A stretch of 39,098 nucleotides of DNA from Candidatus Pacearchaeota archaeon. GTDB lineage: Archaea; Nanobdellota; Nanobdellia; Pacearchaeales; GW2011-AR1. This document shows positions 24,578 through 33,660 of the stretch, piece after piece (the first letter of the stretch is position 1; each line of letters begins with the position of its first letter). The stretch spans positions 1-39,098 of the forward strand of contig VGKS01000004.1 in NCBI GenBank assembly GCA_016866935.1, given 5' to 3'. The notes below the pieces were generated by a model. The model searched no databases, had not been told where the DNA came from, and saw only the letters and a program-made list of their open reading frames with translations. The position numbers and the translations under genes were made by a program.

Positions 24578-24739
24578 ATGAATCAAAACCAAAACAAAAG
24601 TGAAAATTTTTATTGGAATGCAATAATACAAGTACCGCCAATAACCTAGATAGAAAACCTAACTATATATGCAGGATTTGCTACAGCAAGATTAGACATA
24701 AGTGAACTCTTACCAGTATCAAATTCAGAACAATTATAA
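24578..24739 (+). pseudogene. Short interrupted reading frame
   Basis: From ATG at 24578 the frame reads MNQNQNKSENFYWNAIIQVP, then TAG at 24647-24649, then continues IENLTIYAGFATARLDISEL to TAA at 24739. The composition is protein-like on both sides of the stop, so this may be a gene remnant with one nonsense change. A second tiny frame with AGGAGAT before a TTG at 24550 overlaps it. The region 24541-24733 holds nothing else recognised. Confidence 0.3.
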
Positions 24740-27244
24740 ATTTCTGACTTTATAGACTAAAGATTCATAACTCGAAGCAAGCTTTTCCTTATCCTTAAGA
24801 TTTAATCTTCTATATTCTTGGGAAATTAAATGCATTCTTGATTTAACAAGTTTAGGATTATTTCTTAAATCATGTAATGCATGTTCAATCATTTTATGAA
24901 CGCGAGAATAATCACTAAAGACTCCAACAGAATTATTGGTCTTAATTCTAGGTAATTCACCTTTGCCTGAAAACTCCAAATTAATCTTACTACTTCCAAC
25001 TCTTTCCTTTATTCTCCTTAAATATTCTAAAGCATCCTGTTTTACTTTAGAGTCATTAGAATAAGAAGAGGCCAAAGTATTGTAATTTTGAATAGCTAAA
25101 GCATAATCATTTTTGTTCAAAGCTTTCTTCCCTGAGGAAATAAGCCTCTCATTGTAAGGAGACAAAGTATTTCCAAACAAAACGAAACAAATGACCATCA
25201 CAAGTAGTATTATCCATAAAATCCAAGGAATAGAATTTGATTGCCCCACTATTTCTTCAGCTCGTTGTAAAGACATGCCAGTAATATAAGATACATCATC
25301 ACTTCCATACAACAACCTCTGAATTAGTTCACGTATTCTGTCCTCTAGACCATTATAGTCAGGGGAATTCAAGAAATTAAAAGTCAAATGACCATTTAGA
25401 CTATATACCACTGCGGCAACATAATTTCTAAAGTTCTCGGAATTAGGACTCTGAAAATAAATAGAAATAATGCTATTAGGAGTAACATTTCCATGTCCAT
25501 GTGGCCCTAAAATAGAAATATTAGGTTCTTCTAATATAAAAGGTCTTATATATAGATCGGATTTATCAATATAACATATTTCTCCAGTTAATGGGTTAAC
25601 TCCAGAACCACCAAAATCAACAAGATCTAGATTTAAGGCCGCAACCATGCTAGGATAGAAACAAGAACCACTAAGAATAATATTCTCACAAACCCTATTA
25701 CCTCGACATTGTGACAATCCCCCAGCTTGTGTTTGTTGGGATGGAATTTGAGGAGCAGAAATAATTCCTATGTTACTTCCTCCAGAAGAGCCTTGAGCAT
25801 TCGAACCTTGTTGTGTTCCAGATTCAGGACTCAAACATGATGCAATATATTGAACACAACTAACAAGGTGCGAAAATGGATTTACTCCAGGTTCATTATA
25901 AAAACCATAAGCACAATGTCTAATATAATTAGGACAAGCGCTAGGATTTCTGGAACAAACTTCAACATCCTCTCGGCATTGATAAGACATATAGTAATAA
26001 GGAGAAACATAATAATTATAGAAAGATGAAAAACTCTGGCTCAAGATATAATTACTCATAAGACATTCATTTTCAAAAGATTCGCAGTTTTGATTAGCAG
26101 CACATAAATATGTTGGAGAGTGTTGTCCACACGTGTTAGGATTATAAGACATACAATCAGATATTATCTCTTGACAGTCAAAAGTCAATTCAGTAATAGG
26201 ATAATTTTGTAAAAGCCAAGCCATCTGAGTAAGAGTCAATTGGCCTGTTGAGCCAGTCTGAGTCTGACCATCACCGGGAATTATACGAATACCTAGAGTA
26301 AACCCATCGCTATCTTCATTACAATTAACAACTAAATCAATGGTCTCAACTTGACCCACAAAAGCCTCACCACCAGGAAATAAGTTAACTATGTAATTCC
26401 CTGATGCGCCAGGGGCCAAAGAATTAAATCCGACACTAGAACTAAAACCAACCCAATTATGTATCCAGAAAGCATATTCTCCGCTAGACTTAATTATACA
26501 ATTATTAAGTTGGGCCTGACCTTGATTTGTAACAGTCAAATCAAAAGATCTTCTTTGTCCCAAAGGAATCTCTATCAATCCAGGAAGAGTTATTCTTAAA
26601 TCATACTGTTCCGAGATAGTATCACTTCCAACAACAATTAATGGGCTTCCAGTACCAAAATCCTCAAGAATTGCTAAAGATCCTTTAACCTCTTCGTCAT
26701 GATTCAAAGTCCAAACAGCTTGGTTAATCTGCTTCTCGAGTCTTTCCTCAACAGTAGTCGTAAGAAGGCTATCTATTTCCCTCAATTGTTTTTCAATAGT
26801 TGCTAGACTAATAGATATTTTTTCCTGATACTCATTAAGAACGTAGGAAGAGTATTTAGAAGAAGCATCATAAGAATATTTGTAAGAGGTACGAATTGCT
26901 TTTCTAGCCTCTTCTAACTTAGCCTTAAATCTAATAAGGTCTGATTCACTAGCAGGTTTTGTAGAAATTATTTCCCTAACACTTTGAGCATACTGAGCAC
27001 TTCCACCAGCAGTCCTTGCAATTTCAGAAACCACCTCTACTACTTGACTAGGAGGAGAATCTGAATCTGCAACAATAGGTGTTTTAGATCCAGAATCACT
27101 ATCTTCGTCATCCGTTCCAAGACCAGTAATTTTTGCAACACACCAATCAGCATAAGCAATAGAAAAAGCAGTCAAAAAGACAGCCACGGTAAGAAAAGAA
27201 ACCGCATGCATATTAAAAAATCCATCATTCTCTTTTCCAAACAT
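24734..27244 (-). CDS. Large cysteine-containing surface protein with cytoplasmic TPR-like tail
   Basis: The 836-residue protein starts with a signal peptide (VSFLTVAVFLTAFSIAYA). Then follow a helical/coiled region to about 225, a beta domain (LIEIPLGQRRSFDLTVTNQG), a cysteine-rich stretch about 350-480, and a further domain. One membrane helix near 672-695 (SIPWILWIILLVMVICFVLF) precedes a cytoplasmic tail with a TPR-like helix pair (ALNKNDYALAIQNYNTLA). A type I receptor-like topology. It is divided from the subtilisin gene by 65 bases on the same strand. The protease may process it or share its site; inference. No named family. Confidence 0.82.
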   Translation of the reverse strand: MFGKENDGFFNMHAVSFLTVAVFLTAFSIAYADWCVAKITGLGTDDEDSDSGSKTPIVADSDSPPSQVVEVVSEIARTAGGSAQYAQSVREIISTKPASESDLIRFKAKLEEARKAIRTSYKYSYDASSKYSSYVLNEYQEKISISLATIEKQLREIDSLLTTTVEERLEKQINQAVWTLNHDEEVKGSLAILEDFGTGSPLIVVGSDTISEQYDLRITLPGLIEIPLGQRRSFDLTVTNQGQAQLNNCIIKSSGEYAFWIHNWVGFSSSVGFNSLAPGASGNYIVNLFPGGEAFVGQVETIDLVVNCNEDSDGFTLGIRIIPGDGQTQTGSTGQLTLTQMAWLLQNYPITELTFDCQEIISDCMSYNPNTCGQHSPTYLCAANQNCESFENECLMSNYILSQSFSSFYNYYVSPYYYMSYQCREDVEVCSRNPSACPNYIRHCAYGFYNEPGVNPFSHLVSCVQYIASCLSPESGTQQGSNAQGSSGGSNIGIISAPQIPSQQTQAGGLSQCRGNRVCENIILSGSCFYPSMVAALNLDLVDFGGSGVNPLTGEICYIDKSDLYIRPFILEEPNISILGPHGHGNVTPNSIISIYFQSPNSENFRNYVAAVVYSLNGHLTFNFLNSPDYNGLEDRIRELIQRLLYGSDDVSYITGMSLQRAEEIVGQSNSIPWILWIILLVMVICFVLFGNTLSPYNERLISSGKKALNKNDYALAIQNYNTLASSYSNDSKVKQDALEYLRRIKERVGSSKINLEFSGKGELPRIKTNNSVGVFSDYSRVHKMIEHALHDLRNNPKLVKSRMHLISQEYRRLNLKDKEKLASSYESLVYKVRNL

Positions 27245-27309
27245 AATAAATAATAGAAAAAATACTTATTAAACCTATTTGTATTTAATTAAAATAAGTT
27301 AAACGTAAA

Positions 27310-28725
27310 CTAAAGAACCCGATTAAGGCTCAAACGAGGAAAAGTCAAACCATTTCCTAAGTCAACGACAGGTATCCCGCTACCCTTAAGCAAAGATTCT
27401 AACTTAATAGAGGTATATGAATTAACATTCCCCAGACGAGTGAAATATTTTTGTTTCATTAAAACAATAGCACCAGAAACATGCGCAGTCGCCATTGATG
27501 TTCCACTACATCTGGAAACTAAAGGATTTGAAATTAGGACATGACAAGCAAGGCCAACCGAAGAAGCTGTTGAATCTATCCTAGCCCCAGGAGCCATCAA
27601 ATCTAAATTAGAACCAGAATTTGAAGCACAAGATACTTTGTCTGCTACTATTGAACTATCAGTACAAGTCCCATTCCAGACATTCCACCCCATATTAATA
27701 AGTGTCGAAGCATCGTAAGTCATACCAACAGAAGTTGCATTCGGAGAACAAGCAGGATAAGATATTCCATTTTTAAAACCTTGATTACCTGAAGCTACAA
27801 CAACGGGAACTCCATTTGCAAAAGCAGTATTTATCGCAGCATTATAAGTAGTAGGACAATTAGAAGAATTATGGTTCATTAAGTTACCTAAACTCATAGA
27901 TATAGCTGCAAGTTTACCAGGGTTAATTACGGTTAAACAATGATTCAATCCAGCCAAAACACTTGAAGTAGGGCATGTTCCTGCAGCATTACATGATTTA
28001 ACTGCAATAATTCTAGCATCAGGCGCAACTCCTTTAATCCAAGTAGTTGAGTTTATCATACCATTTGCAGCAATTATTCCAGCCACATGAGTTCCGTGCC
28101 CATTATCATCCCTGGGGTCATAATCGTTATTTACAAAATCATATCCTGAGTAAACTTTAGTACCATAAACTCCACCTAAAGCAGGATGAGTATAATCGAC
28201 ACCAGTGTCTATAACACAAACAGGCAAACCAGCACCTGTCAAGTTACCAGTTAAATTGCTATAAGGCATTCCAACTACAACATTCCAAGCTTGAGTTGCG
28301 TTTATTAAAGGTAAACTTTGCTGTAATTGAGTATATAAAACATCATCTAAATTTACACTTTCAACCAAATCGCTGTTTCCCAAAGCTTCAAGAGAATCTC
28401 TGCTAACCATTGCGGAAAGCGAATTAAAAGCAGGGTATTCATAAACTATCTCAAAACCTTGTTTAAAAACAGACATTTCATCAGCTAAACCCTTAATATT
28501 GATAACAGATGCCTTTTTTATCTTATTAATATCATTAGATCCCACATTATCAACTAATTTAACTATAACTGATACTTTATCGCTTTTTTCAAATTCTGGA
28601 TAAATGCTAGAATCAATAAAAGCTACATCAGAGCTATCCTGAGCAATAGAAAATGAATTAAAAAGTACAATTAAAAATAAAGAAGTCAAAGAGACTATTA
28701 AAAAGCCTAACTTTATACCTTTCAT
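27310..28725 (-). CDS. Secreted subtilisin-like serine protease (S8)
   Basis: About 471 residues from the ATG at 28725, which has a TATA box 25 bases upstream and begins a signal peptide (LGFLIVSLTSLFLIVLFNSF); an earlier in-frame start at 28821 is not supported. An I9-like propeptide (VSVIVKLVDNV) precedes the catalytic domain. The triad is Asp in CVIDTGVDYTHPAL, His in DDNGHGTHVAGI and Ser in GTSMATAHVSGA, and the oxyanion Asn is in VVASGNQG. Cysteines in the core suggest disulphides. It is exported; substrates may include nearby surface proteins. Confidence 0.93.
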   Translation of the reverse strand: MKGIKLGFLIVSLTSLFLIVLFNSFSIAQDSSDVAFIDSSIYPEFEKSDKVSVIVKLVDNVGSNDINKIKKASVINIKGLADEMSVFKQGFEIVYEYPAFNSLSAMVSRDSLEALGNSDLVESVNLDDVLYTQLQQSLPLINATQAWNVVVGMPYSNLTGNLTGAGLPVCVIDTGVDYTHPALGGVYGTKVYSGYDFVNNDYDPRDDNGHGTHVAGIIAANGMINSTTWIKGVAPDARIIAVKSCNAAGTCPTSSVLAGLNHCLTVINPGKLAAISMSLGNLMNHNSSNCPTTYNAAINTAFANGVPVVVASGNQGFKNGISYPACSPNATSVGMTYDASTLINMGWNVWNGTCTDSSIVADKVSCASNSGSNLDLMAPGARIDSTASSVGLACHVLISNPLVSRCSGTSMATAHVSGAIVLMKQKYFTRLGNVNSYTSIKLESLLKGSGIPVVDLGNGLTFPRLSLNRVL

Positions 28726-28746
28726 AGAAAAAAAATTGTTAAGCCA

Positions 28747-28755
28747 TATATAAAG
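28747..28755 (-). promoter_or_regulatory. TATA box of the subtilisin-like protease gene
   Basis: CTTTATATA on the minus strand, 25 bases before the ATG at 28725, decides the start of that gene. Confidence 0.6.
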
Positions 28756-28824
28756 CTTTGCATATAGATAGCTCAGAGTCTCTAAAAAATCAACGTAATT
28801 TAAAGATAAAAGCTTCAACAAGTA

Positions 28825-28833
28825 TTAAATAAA
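28825..28833 (+). promoter_or_regulatory. TATA box of the pyrH-rnp3 operon
   Basis: TTAAATAAA about 25 bases before the ATG at 28853. Confidence 0.5.
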
Positions 28834-28852
28834 GATTTTACTTGAAAATAAT

Positions 28853-29539
28853 ATGAAAGAGGTTATTATTTTAAGCCTTGGGGGCAGTCTAATAGTCCCG
28901 GAAAAAATAGATCCTATATGGCTTGATAAATTCAAATTACTAATTCTAAAGCTAAAAAACAAGTATAAATTTGTAGTAGTCTGTGGAGGAGGATTCGTAG
29001 CGAGAGAGTATATTACCTTATTAGAAAAAGAGCATAAAAGTAAGAAAGAACAGTCTATAGCAGGAATAGCAGTCACAAGAATGAATGCAAGAATAATGAT
29101 GCAGATATTTGGAGATTCTGCTAACAAAGAACTACCTATGGATATGAAACAAATCAAAGAGCTATTATCTAAGAAAGATATAGTATTCTGTGGTGCTCTT
29201 AGATACGCTCCAAATCAGACATCTGACAGTACAGCGGCAAAAATAGCAAACTACCTAAAAACTAGATTCATAAATATAACGAATGTTCCAGGGCTTTATT
29301 CTGATAACCCTATAAAAAATAAAAATGCTAAGTTTATTCCAAATATATCATGGAAATCATTTGAAAAAAGAGCATTGGGTATAAAATATAAACCGGGACA
29401 GCATTTTGTACTTGATCAGAAAGCATCAATAATAATAAGAAAGAATAAAATAAAAACATATATTATAGGAAAAGATATCAAAAGTCTTGAGAATTTAATA
29501 AAAAATAAAAAATTCAAAGGAACAACAATTGAAGGATGA
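28853..29539 (+). CDS. pyrH: UMP kinase, archaeal type
   Basis: The 228-residue protein of the amino-acid kinase fold has ILSLGGSLIVP at the start for the phosphate loop, VVVCGGGFVAREYI, a DSTAAKIANYL segment, NVPGLYSDNPIKNKNAKFI for nucleotide binding, and PGQHFVLDQKA. These match archaeal UMP kinase rather than isopentenyl phosphate kinase. It makes UDP from UMP with ATP in pyrimidine nucleotide synthesis. Its end overlaps rnp3 by four bases. Confidence 0.9.
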   Translation: MKEVIILSLGGSLIVPEKIDPIWLDKFKLLILKLKNKYKFVVVCGGGFVAREYITLLEKEHKSKKEQSIAGIAVTRMNARIMMQIFGDSANKELPMDMKQIKELLSKKDIVFCGALRYAPNQTSDSTAAKIANYLKTRFINITNVPGLYSDNPIKNKNAKFIPNISWKSFEKRALGIKYKPGQHFVLDQKASIIIRKNKIKTYIIGKDIKSLENLIKNKKFKGTTIEG

Positions 29540-29967
29540 TAAATAATCAAAACCTAGAAGAAGTAAAAAGATTCTTGAAAAAAGAACCAAACCCAAGAAT
29601 AGTTATGGCTCAAAATGACAATTTCAATAGAAAAATATTGGAATATGGAAAGTTTGATATTCTTTTATCAGTAGAGAAAGGTGAAAGAAAAGATAAAATA
29701 AGACAAGAAGACAGTGGACTAAATCACGTACTAGCAAAAATAGCAGTAAAAAATAATATAGCTATAGGAATAGAATTAGAAGAAATATCTAAACTTGAAC
29801 CAAAGGAAAAAGCATCTAGGCTAGTCAAAATAATTCAAAATATAATAATATGCAGAAAGTCAAGAACAAAAATAGCAATAAAAAATAAAAGTATTCAGGC
29901 TGCAAAAGACTTCCTTTTGGGACTCGGAGCGTCAACTTCTCAAATAGAGGAAACAATAGTTTTTTAA
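29536..29967 (+). CDS. rnp3: RNase P protein component 3 (Rpp30), short form
   Basis: The 143-residue protein has KFDILLSVEKGERKDKIRQE with DSGLNHVLAKIAVKNNIAIG and IELEE, then an RSKTKIAI-like strand and GLGASTSQIEETI at the end, the Rpp30 core. Rpp30 supports the RNase P RNA in trimming the 5' ends of tRNAs. Typical archaeal Rpp30 proteins are about 200 residues or longer, so the N-terminal strand-helix units seem reduced here. It is coupled to pyrH by ATGA. Confidence 0.87.
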   Translation: MINNQNLEEVKRFLKKEPNPRIVMAQNDNFNRKILEYGKFDILLSVEKGERKDKIRQEDSGLNHVLAKIAVKNNIAIGIELEEISKLEPKEKASRLVKIIQNIIICRKSRTKIAIKNKSIQAAKDFLLGLGASTSQIEETIVF

Positions 29968-29988
29968 TACAGGTAAACACAAAATAAT

Positions 29989-31488
29989 ATGGACAAAATT
30001 ATAGACTCATTATCCAACATTGAAAGAGCAATAATACCTTATATCCACGCAAGCGTAGAAGAAATAGTAAAAAAGTCAGGTTTAGACAAAACAACAGTTC
30101 TAAGAGCCTTAGGATTTCTTGAAAGTAAAGGCTTTCTAAAACTAAATCAAAAAATAAATAAAGTGATAGACTTAGCAGTAAACGGAATACATTATAAAAA
30201 AAATCATTTGCCTGAAAGAAAACTCCTTATTAGTATTGAAGAAAATAATAATAAAAATCTAGAAGAAATAAAAAACATATCAAAACTTTCAGATAATGAG
30301 TTCAAAGCAGCTCTGGGAGCACTAAAGAAAAAAGCACTTATTAACCTTGAAAATGGTAAATTAAAGATTTTAGCGTCAAAAGAAGAATGTTCAAAAAAGT
30401 TTGTTGAAGAACTATTAATAGAAAAATTACCCATAGATATAGAAAAGTTATCTGATAAAGAAAAATTAGCATTAGACTCTCTAAAAAGCAGAAAAGATAT
30501 AATAGAAATATTAGAAACAAAAGAAATATCTTTTGTATTGACCGAATCAGGAAAATCGATAGCCGGTAAAAAAATAATATCTGAATTAATAGAAGAAGTA
30601 AATCCTGAAATAATAAAATCTTGGACAGGAAATAAAAAGTTCAGAAGATACGACTTCAACATTCCGACACCTTCAATTTACGGAGGTAAAAAACACTTTG
30701 TTAATCAATCAATAGAACAAGGTAAAAAAATATGGCTTGAACTTGGTTTCAAAGAAATGACTGGAGATTTTACAGTAAATGGTTTTTGGAATTTTGATGC
30801 TCTTTTCACCGCTCAAGACCATCCAGTGAGAGAAATGCAAGACACATTTTTCATTAAAGGAGTAGAAGGTAAACTTCCAAATCAAAAATTAGTGGATTCT
30901 GTAAAAAAAGCACATGAAGAAGGAGTAGATAATAGTAAAGGATGGGGATATAAATGGCAGGAAAAAGACGGTAAGAAAGTAATGCTAAGAACTCATACAA
31001 CTTGCCTTTCATCAAAGAAATTATCTACTCTAAAAAAACAAGACTTGCCAGCAAAATTCTTCTCAATAAATAAAGTATTCCGTAACGAAACAGTGGACTG
31101 GAAACACATCTTCGAGTTCAATCAAGCAGAAGGAATAGTTATAGACCCTAATGCAAATTTCAGACACTTAATAGGATATCTGAAAGAATTTGCAAAAAAA
31201 ATGGGTTATAATAAAATAAGGATTCAACCTTCTTACTTCCCATACACAGAACCATCTTTAGAAGCATCAATTTGGAATGAAGAAAGAAAAGAATGGGTTG
31301 AAGTATTAGGTGCAGGCATATTCCGTCCAGAAGTCACTATACCACTCTTAGGCACAACTCTTCCAGTCCTTGCATGGGGTCCAGGATTTGACCGTCTAAT
31401 GCTTGAAGCCCACAAAATAAAAGATTTGAGAGAATTGTACAAAAATGATATAGATTATCTTAGAAACCACAATATTCTAATTAAATAA
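29989..31488 (+). CDS. pheS: Phenylalanyl-tRNA synthetase alpha subunit
   Basis: The 499-residue protein begins with the archaeal/eukaryotic winged-helix domains (VEEIVKKSGLDKTTVLRALG), then the class II catalytic core: FDALFTAQDHPVREMQDTFF, the motif 2 region AKFFSINKVFRNETVDWKH, and VEVLGAGIFRPEV with GPGFDRL for motif 3. Together with PheT it charges tRNA-Phe. It ends one base before pheT. Confidence 0.97.
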   Translation: MDKIIDSLSNIERAIIPYIHASVEEIVKKSGLDKTTVLRALGFLESKGFLKLNQKINKVIDLAVNGIHYKKNHLPERKLLISIEENNNKNLEEIKNISKLSDNEFKAALGALKKKALINLENGKLKILASKEECSKKFVEELLIEKLPIDIEKLSDKEKLALDSLKSRKDIIEILETKEISFVLTESGKSIAGKKIISELIEEVNPEIIKSWTGNKKFRRYDFNIPTPSIYGGKKHFVNQSIEQGKKIWLELGFKEMTGDFTVNGFWNFDALFTAQDHPVREMQDTFFIKGVEGKLPNQKLVDSVKKAHEEGVDNSKGWGYKWQEKDGKKVMLRTHTTCLSSKKLSTLKKQDLPAKFFSINKVFRNETVDWKHIFEFNQAEGIVIDPNANFRHLIGYLKEFAKKMGYNKIRIQPSYFPYTEPSLEASIWNEERKEWVEVLGAGIFRPEVTIPLLGTTLPVLAWGPGFDRLMLEAHKIKDLRELYKNDIDYLRNHNILIK

Positions 31489-31489
31489 A

Positions 31490-33115
31490 ATGACAAACAT
31501 AATATTTTCCAGAAAAGAATTTGAAAAACAAGTAAAGTTGACTCCTGAAATTCAGGAAAAGATAACTCTATTTGGAACTCCTCTTGAAAATGTAACAAAA
31601 GAAACAATAGAAATAGAAATATTCGCAAACAGACCAGACCTTCTTTCGCTTGATGGATATCTTCGTTCTTTTAAAAAGTTTATCGGCAAGGAATCAAATT
31701 CAGACTACAATTTAAAAAAGTCAGAAAATAATTTCAAGTTATATATTGATAAGTCTGTAAAGGAAGCAAGACCTTATGTTTCATGCGCAGTTGTAAAAAA
31801 ATTAAGCTTTAATGAGGAAAGACTAAAAGATTTAATAAATCTCCAAGAAAAACTGGCAACAACTCTTGGTAGAAACAGAAAAAAAATAGCAATAGGAGTC
31901 TATCCTTTGGAAAAGATAAGTTTTCCAATAAAATATGAAGCAAGAGATCCAAAGGAAATAGTCTTCAAGCCATTAGGCATGGAAAAAGAACTAAATGCAA
32001 AAGATATCTTAACAATACACCCTACTGGCAGAAAATATGAACATCTTCTAAAAGATCTTAAAAAATATCCAATATTTATTGATTCAAGTAAGAACATTTT
32101 ATCTATGCCTCCAATAATAAACTCGGAAGTTGCAGGAAAAATTGAGTTAAGTACTAAAGAGTTATTTATTGAATGCACCGGCCATGATAAAAATGCTGTA
32201 GAAAAAACTCTGGCCATAATATCAACATCCCTTGCAGAGTCAGGAGGCACAATACATCCAATAGAAATAATGGATGAAACCTCATGTCAATCTCCTAATT
32301 TAGAGAAAGAAAAAACAAAAATCTCTATAAATAATGTGAACAAACTATTGGGCCTTAACTTAAACGAAAGCCAGATCCAAAAGCTTCTAGAAAAGATGGG
32401 ACACTCATATAAAAAAGGAATTGTAGAATCTCCATGCTACAGAATAGACATATTGCATGAAGTTGATTTAATAGAAGATATAGCAATTGCATACGGTTAT
32501 GAAAACCTAATTCCAGAAGTTCCTAATATATCTACAGCTGGTGAGGAATCAAAAGAAAGTATAATTAAAAGAAAAATGTCTGAGATATTAGTTGGGTTAG
32601 GTATGCTGGAAATATCAACATATCATTTAATAAAACAAGATGAAGTTGAAAAATATAATTTAAAAGAATCTCTAGAGCTATTAGACTCAAAAAATGAATA
32701 TAAACACTTAAGACCTAATCTTTTAGTTCCCTCATTAAGAGTATTATCTGAAAACAAAGATAGTGAATATCCACAGAAATTATTCGAAATAGGAAGAGTA
32801 TTCAATAAAAACTCTCAAAAAGAAAACGGCATAGATGAAAAAGATAATTTGATACTGGGTATAACTCCAGCAAATGCGACAGACATCAAGAAAAACATAG
32901 ATTATTTATTAAAAATGCTTAATATTGAATATAAAATAAAGGAAATAACCAAAGCTGAATTAATAGAAGGAAGAACTTGTGCAATTCTAGTTAATAATAA
33001 ACAAATAGGCTATTTTGGAGAAGTTCATCCAGAAACGCTAAAAAACAATAACTTAAACATGCCATTATCTATAGCTGAAATATCTTTAGAAGAAATTTAT
33101 AATTCTTTTAACTAA
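31490..33115 (+). CDS. pheT: Phenylalanyl-tRNA synthetase beta subunit
   Basis: The 541-residue protein matches the archaeal PheT length. IEIEIFANRPDLLSLDGYLR at the start is followed by the B3/B4 editing region (TGRKYEHLLKDLKKYPIFID), the B5 domain (INNVNKLLGLNLNESQIQKL) with CYRIDILHEVDLIEDIAIAY, and the inactive catalytic-like domain (LRPNLLVPSLRV, KLFEIGRVF, IGYFGEVHPE). It is translated with pheS. Its stop overlaps the convergent gene at 33108 by eight bases. Confidence 0.97.
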   Translation: MTNIIFSRKEFEKQVKLTPEIQEKITLFGTPLENVTKETIEIEIFANRPDLLSLDGYLRSFKKFIGKESNSDYNLKKSENNFKLYIDKSVKEARPYVSCAVVKKLSFNEERLKDLINLQEKLATTLGRNRKKIAIGVYPLEKISFPIKYEARDPKEIVFKPLGMEKELNAKDILTIHPTGRKYEHLLKDLKKYPIFIDSSKNILSMPPIINSEVAGKIELSTKELFIECTGHDKNAVEKTLAIISTSLAESGGTIHPIEIMDETSCQSPNLEKEKTKISINNVNKLLGLNLNESQIQKLLEKMGHSYKKGIVESPCYRIDILHEVDLIEDIAIAYGYENLIPEVPNISTAGEESKESIIKRKMSEILVGLGMLEISTYHLIKQDEVEKYNLKESLELLDSKNEYKHLRPNLLVPSLRVLSENKDSEYPQKLFEIGRVFNKNSQKENGIDEKDNLILGITPANATDIKKNIDYLLKMLNIEYKIKEITKAELIEGRTCAILVNNKQIGYFGEVHPETLKNNNLNMPLSIAEISLEEIYNSFN

Positions 33116-33587
33116 AATAATCTCTACTCTTTCTATTAATACTCGATGATTTATTTCGTAGATTCTTCTCTAATATCTTAACAAGATACATAACATCGTC
33201 TCTTTTCTTACTCCAAGTAGAATTAATGTTATTAATTAATTTAGATTCCTCGCTAGCGTTAGATAAAACATCAAGCTTATGAGAAGCTATTTCTAGTTCT
33301 ACAAATGAGTTCATAACAGAGTCTATGATTTTTCTATCTTCCAAATTTATTTCTTTTAGAAGCATAAGCATTATAGGAGAAGCCTGAGACGGATTAATCA
33401 TAACCTCTACAAGCCTTACATAATAAACTATCTTTTCCATCATCACTCTTCTTATATCTCTAATTAAATTTCCAGAGTCTCTTCTTATTTTTCCTATATC
33501 AAAGTCAGTATTCAAATTATCAAATGATGGAAGAGAATGTTTTACATTAAGTTGTTCGTAAACTTTCTTAAATTCAGACAATTTCAT
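33108..33587 (-). CDS. Hypothetical helical protein
   Basis: The 159-residue soluble protein is all helix and highly charged, with no domain recognised. MMEKIVYYVRLVEVMINPSQ near the middle and KIIDSVMNSFVELEIASHKL are the most hydrophobic helices. No membrane segment. It is convergent with pheT and overlaps it by eight bases. It is probably a DPANN-specific protein, with no function proposed. Confidence 0.72.
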   Translation of the reverse strand: MKLSEFKKVYEQLNVKHSLPSFDNLNTDFDIGKIRRDSGNLIRDIRRVMMEKIVYYVRLVEVMINPSQASPIMLMLLKEINLEDRKIIDSVMNSFVELEIASHKLDVLSNASEESKLINNINSTWSKKRDDVMYLVKILEKNLRNKSSSINRKSRDYFS

Positions 33588-33627
33588 AAAACTTATTAAA
33601 ATAATCAGTATAAAAACCCACCTAAAC

Positions 33628-33636
33628 GTTTAAAAC
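33628..33636 (+). promoter_or_regulatory. TATA box of tRNA-Thr
   Basis: GTTTAAAAC about 29 bases before the first base of tRNA-Thr. Confidence 0.5.
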
Positions 33637-33660
33637 ACAAAAACAATAAAATAAAATTAA

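Noticed and set aside
24541-24739. Use of TAG as a sense codon (for example pyrrolysine)
   Set aside because: TAG ends hisS (18267-18269) and the secretion-domain gene (24167-24169) normally, so general recoding is unlikely; a decayed gene is simpler.
28853-29539. Isopentenyl phosphate kinase
   Set aside because: The amino-acid kinase fold is shared, but the DSTAAKIA and VPGLYSDNP segments fit archaeal UMP kinase better.
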